Shown piece after piece: positions 59,001-64,000 of a DNA stretch of 64,000 bases (positions are counted from its first letter, which is position 1; the number at the start of each line of letters is the position of its first letter). A model generated the notes under the pieces. The model was not told where the DNA came from. It was given only the letters and a program-made list of their open reading frames with translations, and made no database searches. This DNA is from Culex pipiens pallens (lineage: Eukaryota > Arthropoda > Insecta > Diptera > Culicidae), in assembly GCF_016801865.2 (NCBI RefSeq), contig NC_068937.1, positions 18,634,432 to 18,698,431 on the forward strand. The letters run 5' to 3'. The translations under genes and the position numbers were made by a program.

Positions 59001-60017
59001 AGTTATCCTGTTCTCAATATTTAAGAATTAATGAACATTTATTAACGTCTTTTCCGTTACGATTTCTCTACAAAGAAAAAAAAATAGTAATCCAGCTGCG
59101 TGTAAAAGACCTGGGTGTAAAATAAATGTTGCATTATTTTATGAAATTCTATGTAATATTACACCATGGAATATGTAGCTTATCAGTATGGGAAACCTAC
59201 TTGACCGAAATGTCAAACTCGTATACACGTTTATCCATTCAATTCTTCATCGGTCCGATAGCCGAGCGGGCTAAGGCGCCAGTCTTTACTGTTGGTGCTG
59301 GGTTTGAATCCCGTCGGTTGTAACTTTTTTTTTGTGTTTACAAAAATTGTACATGCAACGTGTAATATTAAGTGTCTTTTTTGACACCACGTGCATTTTT
59401 TGCAGTGTAAATCCATTTTTTGAAGCTCCCATTTGACCAAAGGTGTAAAACGGGTTTACCTTGCGATGAACAATCTACAGTCCAGACTCGATTACCTGAA
59501 GATCGATTATTCGAAGGTTTTGGATTTCGGACAATCGAATCATGAATAAAATTTTCTTTGATTTTCTTACTGTTAACAACAAGTTCGAGGTCTGCGACCC
59601 AATTTTAGTCAAATATAACCCTCTAATGCCCATTTGTTTTTCGAAATTCGAGGTCATTTTGAACAACTTTTGTTCTACGAAAAACTTTACTTTTCATGTT
59701 TAATGTTTTTCTTGTTTCATTTTATTAAAAATCGTTTTATGTTGTTTGAGTGGTTTCAAATTGTTTATATTTTTTCAAATGTTCAAAATTGTTTCAAATT
59801 GTTCAAATTGTTGCAAAATGTTTAAAATAGTTTCAAATCATTTGAAATTTTTCAAAAATATGTGGAATAGTTCATATTTGTTTCAAAATTTTCAAAATGT
59901 TTAAAGATGTTAAAAATAGTTCAAAATGGTTTACAATTTTTCAAAAATGTATAAAATAGTTTAAATTTGTTTAATTTTTTTTTAACATTTACACAAATTG
60001 TTTTAAAGTCTTCAATT
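56035..60017. other. unassigned sequence, partly GC-rich
   Basis: 56490-57220 is rich in TCGCTCG/CGAGTTC words like the interiors of the hAT-like elements. 57290-58020 is unique and GC-richer, with a CGTCGTCGTC stretch, and could be untranslated exon or promoter sequence, but no splice-consistent ORF was found; the ORF at 57224-57628 looks spurious. 58020-60017 is AT-rich apart from the tRNA-like segment at 59251-59321. Confidence 0.35.
59251..59321 (+). repeat. tRNA-Leu/Ser-like segment (SINE head)
   Basis: CGGTCCGATAGCCGAGCGGG and CTAAGGCGCC resemble the 5' half of a class II tRNA (Leu type), followed by a B box GGGTTTGAATCCC and a T run. The long variable arm is missing, so it is not a normal Leu tRNA. 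A SINE head or tRNA pseudogene is likely. Degenerate inverted words (GTGTAATATTA near 59154 and 59359) surround it. Confidence 0.45.
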
Positions 60018-60025
60018 GTTTGAAA

Positions 60026-60639
60026 CAAGGGTCCTGATTTTCGGTTCAATGAACAGAAACCACTCACTCATCGCCTATCCAGTCGTCGCCTATTCTAACC
60101 CGCTAGCATTCATGAGCGAATGATACTCGCAAGCAGCCAGCGAGTGGCCCGAACTGTTCACTCAGCGAACAAATACATCGTGAAAATTTTTGCCTACTCC
60201 GTCGCTCGACGACACTCACACACTACCATGCTCAGCGAAGAGCCATTCTCACAAAATGCCAGCGCGGCAGTCTTTTTGTCTTCACGCCCTCAGTTTGCCA
60301 TCAATTTGATTTTTTCTTGGTGGAAGTTTCTTTGAATGGTGTCTATAATGTTATGAAATCAAAATAAATGCACAATTTAATTGATAACATTGATTTTAGG
60401 CAACCCAAATGAATGAGTATAACGCAGCGCATCAGAGAAAAAATGTTTTCAGTTCAGAGTGATCGGTGACGTTCGGCCTGCCTGAGCCGTTCGGAGAGAG
60501 AAGGAGAGTAGAAGCGAGAGTGTTCGGGAGCGAATGGTGAGAAAGTGACAAACAGTAGGAATTCATCAGGGAAGGATCGCGTCGCCTGCTATTTGTGCTC
60601 GCGAATGGAGTGGTTGATTTTGAACAATCAGGACCCTTG
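60026..60639. mobile_element. 614 bp non-autonomous hAT-like element
   Basis: Termini CAAGGGTCCTGATT and (inverted) CAAGGGTCCTGATT match exactly and are flanked by the exact 8 bp duplication GTTTGAAA (60018-60025 and 60640-60647). The interior has many CGAGTG/CACTCG-type words but no transposase. An 8 bp duplication and CAAGGG-type ends fit hAT. Confidence 0.82.
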
Positions 60640-60900
60640 GTTTGAAATTGTTAAAATTTATTCAAAAAACAATGCTAAAATGTTATCAATTGTTCCATCA
60701 GACTTCCACCATTGCTATGACTTTTCGTTCAAATGTATAAATTTTGCGTCGCTTTCAATATTTTGACAAAATTCCTTCTACAAGTTGTTTAGAATAGTGC
60801 CCTACACATGCTGATTCCTCTCGGTAACGATTATCCCATTTCTTGCAAAGTTATGGAAATCGCCATTAATCAATGATTGCCAACTAGGACGTCAATGAAT

Positions 60901-61829
60901 GTAGGGTAGAGTAGTCATCAATGAGACACGGGGAACAATGATAAAATGGCTCTCATAAGTCGTAGTTTCAACCAATCAGGCTCATATTTGGGGGAAAGGT
61001 GTGTCTACTGGATACACGTCTGCCATATAAGTGGCTTTGGTTATGGACGCTCCCTTGAAAAGTAATTCATAAATGTTTGATTCTGGGGTGTAAAAGTAAA
61101 TCATGGACAAAAAATACTTTTTCGCTCGTAGGCTGCCATTTACACCAAAACTAATATTTCTTCAAATGTCTTTCGACGTTCCATAGGGATTAAGTTGGGC
61201 TACAATGTCCTTTCATTAGATTTGGCCAAAATTTAGAATACACCCAGAATTCAGGACTGTCTCATTGTTCCCCACTCATTTCAGCCCATGGGTAACAATG
61301 AGACACTTTGATTTTTCTTCAATAAACTTTTCAAAATCGATGGAAATCTTTCAAAACATGAATTAAAAGTGATTTTTGGCATATTTATAGAGTTTAAACT
61401 TCATTTTACCAAAAATACAAAGTTATTTGGTATAAATATATGGATTTTACAAAATTTAAATACTTTTTAGTGTAACTTTTGTTATTAAAAGTGTCATGTT
61501 GGCAAAATTGCTCTAAAATGTTCAAGGCAAGTCACCTGCAATGGAACAATACCAAAACATGATGTTTTACTAGAAAAATCTTGATTTTCGTAGAGTGTCT
61601 CATTGTTCCCCAGCTGTCTCATTGTTCCTGAAAAGTGCGTCTACAATGAGACAGTTGAATAACTCTGGCTGTAGATGTCGGATCGATCACATATTTTGGT
61701 CAATGGTAAAACACATTAAAAGAAAGATAATGCAACTAAAAGCTCATTAAGACATGCTGGTGAAAAAATTAGAAAAATCGTTGAAAGTTGAAAACCAAAA
61801 GTGTCTCATTGATGACTACCCTACCCTAC
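60901..61829. mobile_element. 929 bp TIR element, copy 2
   Basis: Same length, orientation and ends as the element at 11352-12280, with only a few scattered substitutions (for example ATAAATAATTG against ATAAATGTTTG near 61075). No ORF. The flanks differ from those of copy 1, so the two copies are separate insertions and not one segmental duplication. Confidence 0.82.
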
Positions 61830-61986
61830 CACAAAATTATATACATTTTGAAACACATTTGATTTAGATCAAAAAATCTTTCAGTGCTTTCAAGAAGGCA
61901 ACAACCGGCACATGCTGATTCATTTTTTTCCATAAAAATATATTATTATTTATTTCATCTTCGGCACTCGCCGCACAGACTACACC
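61830..61986 (-). other. LINE 3' UTR and flank
   Basis: In the minus direction the stop codon is followed by about 60 bp with AATAAATAATAATATA and a short A run near 61922-61928, the likely 3' end of the LINE. The remaining bases up to the 929 bp element are flank. Confidence 0.45.
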
Positions 61987-64000
61987 TTATGTCCTATTTT
62001 TAATCCTAGTTTTAAATACACATTTTGACATTCCAAACACAAACACATCTGCTACATCATTAAACACTCGACAGCAAGCACTAAGGGGACTATAATAACC
62101 GTAGTTCGTACGATGGCCAGGAACTTCAAGAAACGGAGCAGGGTTGCGCAGATTACGAGCTGGGATGTGTAGGGTGATTTTATCGCGAAGAGTAGGGCAG
62201 TCAATATTGCACGACAACAAGTCGAATACATAAATTCGCTGTAGTAGAACCCGTCGTGATGCCAGCGCAGGGAGTTTAAGCCGCTCACAGTTGTCATCGT
62301 ACGAGGAGAGTCCTTGAGGCCGCACCCATGGCAGGCGTCGCACAGCAAATCTGGTGAAAGCTCGCTGAATCCGCTCGATCCTTTCAGCTTGCACGGCGTA
62401 GTAAGGTGCCCATACTTGGACGGCGTACTCTAGTTGACTCCGAACTAGCGAACAATAGATTGTTTTAAGCGCGAACAGATCCACAAAGTCAGCTGCATTT
62501 CGACGAAGAAATCCGAGGGTGGCAAAAGCTTTCGCTGTTGTCAGTGCAATATGTTCGTTGAAGCACGCTTTGCTGTCGATCGTCACACCCAGGTCCTTGA
62601 TAGTGTTCACCCGTTCAAGTTCGTTTTGGCCCATCCTGTAGCTACTCAAGAGAGGTGTTCGTTTGCGCGTGAAGCTTATGATTTTGCATTTTTGTACGTT
62701 GACCTCCATTCCGTTGGCAGTGCACCAGCGTAACAGGCGATCGATGTCTTGCTGGAGTGCACAGCTGTCGAGAGGCGAGCTAACTGATCGGAACACTTTC
62801 AGGTCGTCTGCGTACATCAGCTTGTCCGACTCGAGGACACTGCACAGGTCGTTCACGAACAAAATGAAAAGTAAGGGTCCAATCACGCTACCTTGCGGGA
62901 CTCCGGAAGGAATTGCGAGGAGATGAGAGGAAGTGCATCTTACTTTGACGAAGGCTTTGCGATCGGCAAGGTATGAATGAATCCATCGGACGATCCATTC
63001 TGGAAGGCCATAGCGTCTCAGTTTCTCCAGTAAGAGAGCATGCGGTACCTTATCGAAGGCTTTAGATAGATCCACGTAAACAGCGTCAATTTGTTGGCCT
63101 TTTTCAATGTTCGTCAAGAGTGTTGAAGTGAAGAGGAGAAGGTTGGACGTTGTTGAGCGTCGCTTAACAAACCCGTGTTGTTCGTTGGCGATGATTGGCT
63201 TCAATACTGGATAAAGTGCTCCATGTACCAGGTGTTCAAACAGTTTAGCAAAACCACTCAAAATTGAAATTCCTCGGTAGTTCTCGACTTTGTGAACGTT
63301 GCCGGCTTTATGTATTGGCGTAATACTAGCCAATTTCCAAGCAGTGGGAAATGTGGATTCTGCGAGCGAGCGGTTGAAAATGATAGTTGTGGGAAGAGCG
63401 AGAGAAGCCGCACAGTTTTTCAAGAAAGATGGATGGATACTGTCCGGGCCGGGACCTTTAGTAACATCAACATCATCAAGGGCTCTTGATACATCTTCTA
63501 TCGAGAAATGTACTACTGGCAGATGCAAATCATGAGTTGGTATGTGATCTACAACTTCATTGCACGGTGCAGGGAGAGAGGTAGAGTAAACCCCGCTGAA
63601 AAAGTCAGCAAATAAGCTGGCTTGCTCTTCCACAGAGTTCGCCTCTACGCATCCGTTCGAGATTTCAGTTGGAATCCCACTACCTTTTTTTCTACTCTTC
63701 AGGAATGTCCAGAAAGAGCGAGGGTTTTGCTTAACGTCTGTTTCGATGCGATGAATGTACTCACTAAAAGCTGCATTTTGTTGGGATTCGTAGAGCTCTT
63801 CCAATTCACGCACTTCTGCTATATTTGGTTGACAGCGTCGCTTGTGGAGTCGGGTCCTTGCTTTCCTGAGTCGGTTTCGTAGATTTCGAAGTGTAGCGTT
63901 CCACCAAGGCTTACGGTTCGATGGAGGATGTAGTCGTCTCAGCGGCGTGTGGAGTTGAATAACGTCGTATAGTGCATCGTAAAAACGGGAAACTGCTTCA
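61987..64000 (-). CDS. LINE (Jockey/CR1-like) ORF2 reverse transcriptase, 5' partial
   Basis: The frame is open from the window edge (64000) to a stop at 61987-61989, giving at least 670 residues. It begins in the linker after the endonuclease (NRKPWWNATL) and continues through the reverse transcriptase: motif A YVDLSKAFDKVPH (near 63065-63085), motif B SGVPQGSVIGPLLF, and the catalytic motif C YADD (62803-62814). A C-terminal domain ends in ...KCVFKTRIKNRT. The missing N-terminal endonuclease domain would lie beyond the right edge. No stops or frameshifts, so it is a young copy. The protein copies its own RNA at a nicked target site (target-primed reverse transcription). Clade assignment (Jockey superfamily/CR1) is by general similarity. 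Confidence 0.93.
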   Translation of the reverse strand, partial: EAVSRFYDALYDVIQLHTPLRRLHPPSNRKPWWNATLRNLRNRLRKARTRLHKRRCQPNIAEVRELEELYESQQNAAFSEYIHRIETDVKQNPRSFWTFLKSRKKGSGIPTEISNGCVEANSVEEQASLFADFFSGVYSTSLPAPCNEVVDHIPTHDLHLPVVHFSIEDVSRALDDVDVTKGPGPDSIHPSFLKNCAASLALPTTIIFNRSLAESTFPTAWKLASITPIHKAGNVHKVENYRGISILSGFAKLFEHLVHGALYPVLKPIIANEQHGFVKRRSTTSNLLLFTSTLLTNIEKGQQIDAVYVDLSKAFDKVPHALLLEKLRRYGLPEWIVRWIHSYLADRKAFVKVRCTSSHLLAIPSGVPQGSVIGPLLFILFVNDLCSVLESDKLMYADDLKVFRSVSSPLDSCALQQDIDRLLRWCTANGMEVNVQKCKIISFTRKRTPLLSSYRMGQNELERVNTIKDLGVTIDSKACFNEHIALTTAKAFATLGFLRRNAADFVDLFALKTIYCSLVRSQLEYAVQVWAPYYAVQAERIERIQRAFTRFAVRRLPWVRPQGLSSYDDNCERLKLPALASRRVLLQRIYVFDLLSCNIDCPTLRDKITLHIPARNLRNPAPFLEVPGHRTNYGYYSPLSACCRVFNDVADVFVFGMSKCVFKTRIKNRT

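Overview
The window is nuclear DNA of an insect, most likely a culicine mosquito. Three things point there: an insect CYFIP/Sra-1 orthologue, an insect-type CYP4 P450, and short (about 60 base) GT-AG introns set in very AT-rich sequence packed with MITEs, foldback elements, tRNA-derived SINE-like units and a Jockey/CR1-like LINE. The species is an inference; no rRNA or mitochondrial marker is present.

Three host genes can be built. (1) On the plus strand, the last three exons of a CYP4-family cytochrome P450 (5975-7368); its N-terminal exon(s) are not visible. (2) On the minus strand, a complete CYFIP/Sra-1 gene in five coding exons (29155 to 12704), encoding about 1287 aa. Sra-1 is the Rac-binding subunit of the WAVE actin-regulatory complex. 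Two large introns (22639-27196 and 13111-21019) hold minisatellites, foldbacks and other repeats. (3) On the minus strand, a complete four-exon SLC46-like major facilitator transporter (51033 to 49314, 493 aa). A GC-richer plus-strand stretch ending in a strong splice donor (about 32880-33418) looks like an untranslated first exon of a gene whose coding part is not seen. The three genes have unrelated roles and are not a functional cluster.

Most of the rest is repeats, often nested. Region 609-2129 is a transposon with perfect 38 bp terminal inverted repeats. A 220 bp SINE has landed inside its right terminal repeat and duplicated 5 bp, and two further MITE hairpins lie in its interior. Long foldbacks occupy 2130-3800, 4020-5690, 13790-15260, 20032-20635 and 54363-56034. 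Two almost identical 929 bp TIR elements sit 49.5 kb apart (11352-12280 and 60901-61829). Three non-autonomous hAT-like elements have exact 8 bp target duplications (4451-4969, 34846-35268, 60026-60639). Nine-base minisatellites fill 22740-24600 (TTCTTAAAA/TTCTTTAAA) and 43960-46830 (AAAAATGTC), the latter split by a SINE-like insertion. The right edge holds a LINE reverse transcriptase ORF running off the window.

The most interesting region is 36792-41931. This 5.14 kb segment is bounded by CACAG(A)n terminal inverted repeats and a TA duplication, has no transposase ORF, and carries decayed, still intron-containing pieces of host genes, including an MCM3-like AAA+ helicase fragment. It looks like a DNA transposon that captured gene fragments (Pack-type), inserted in another AT-rich repeat.
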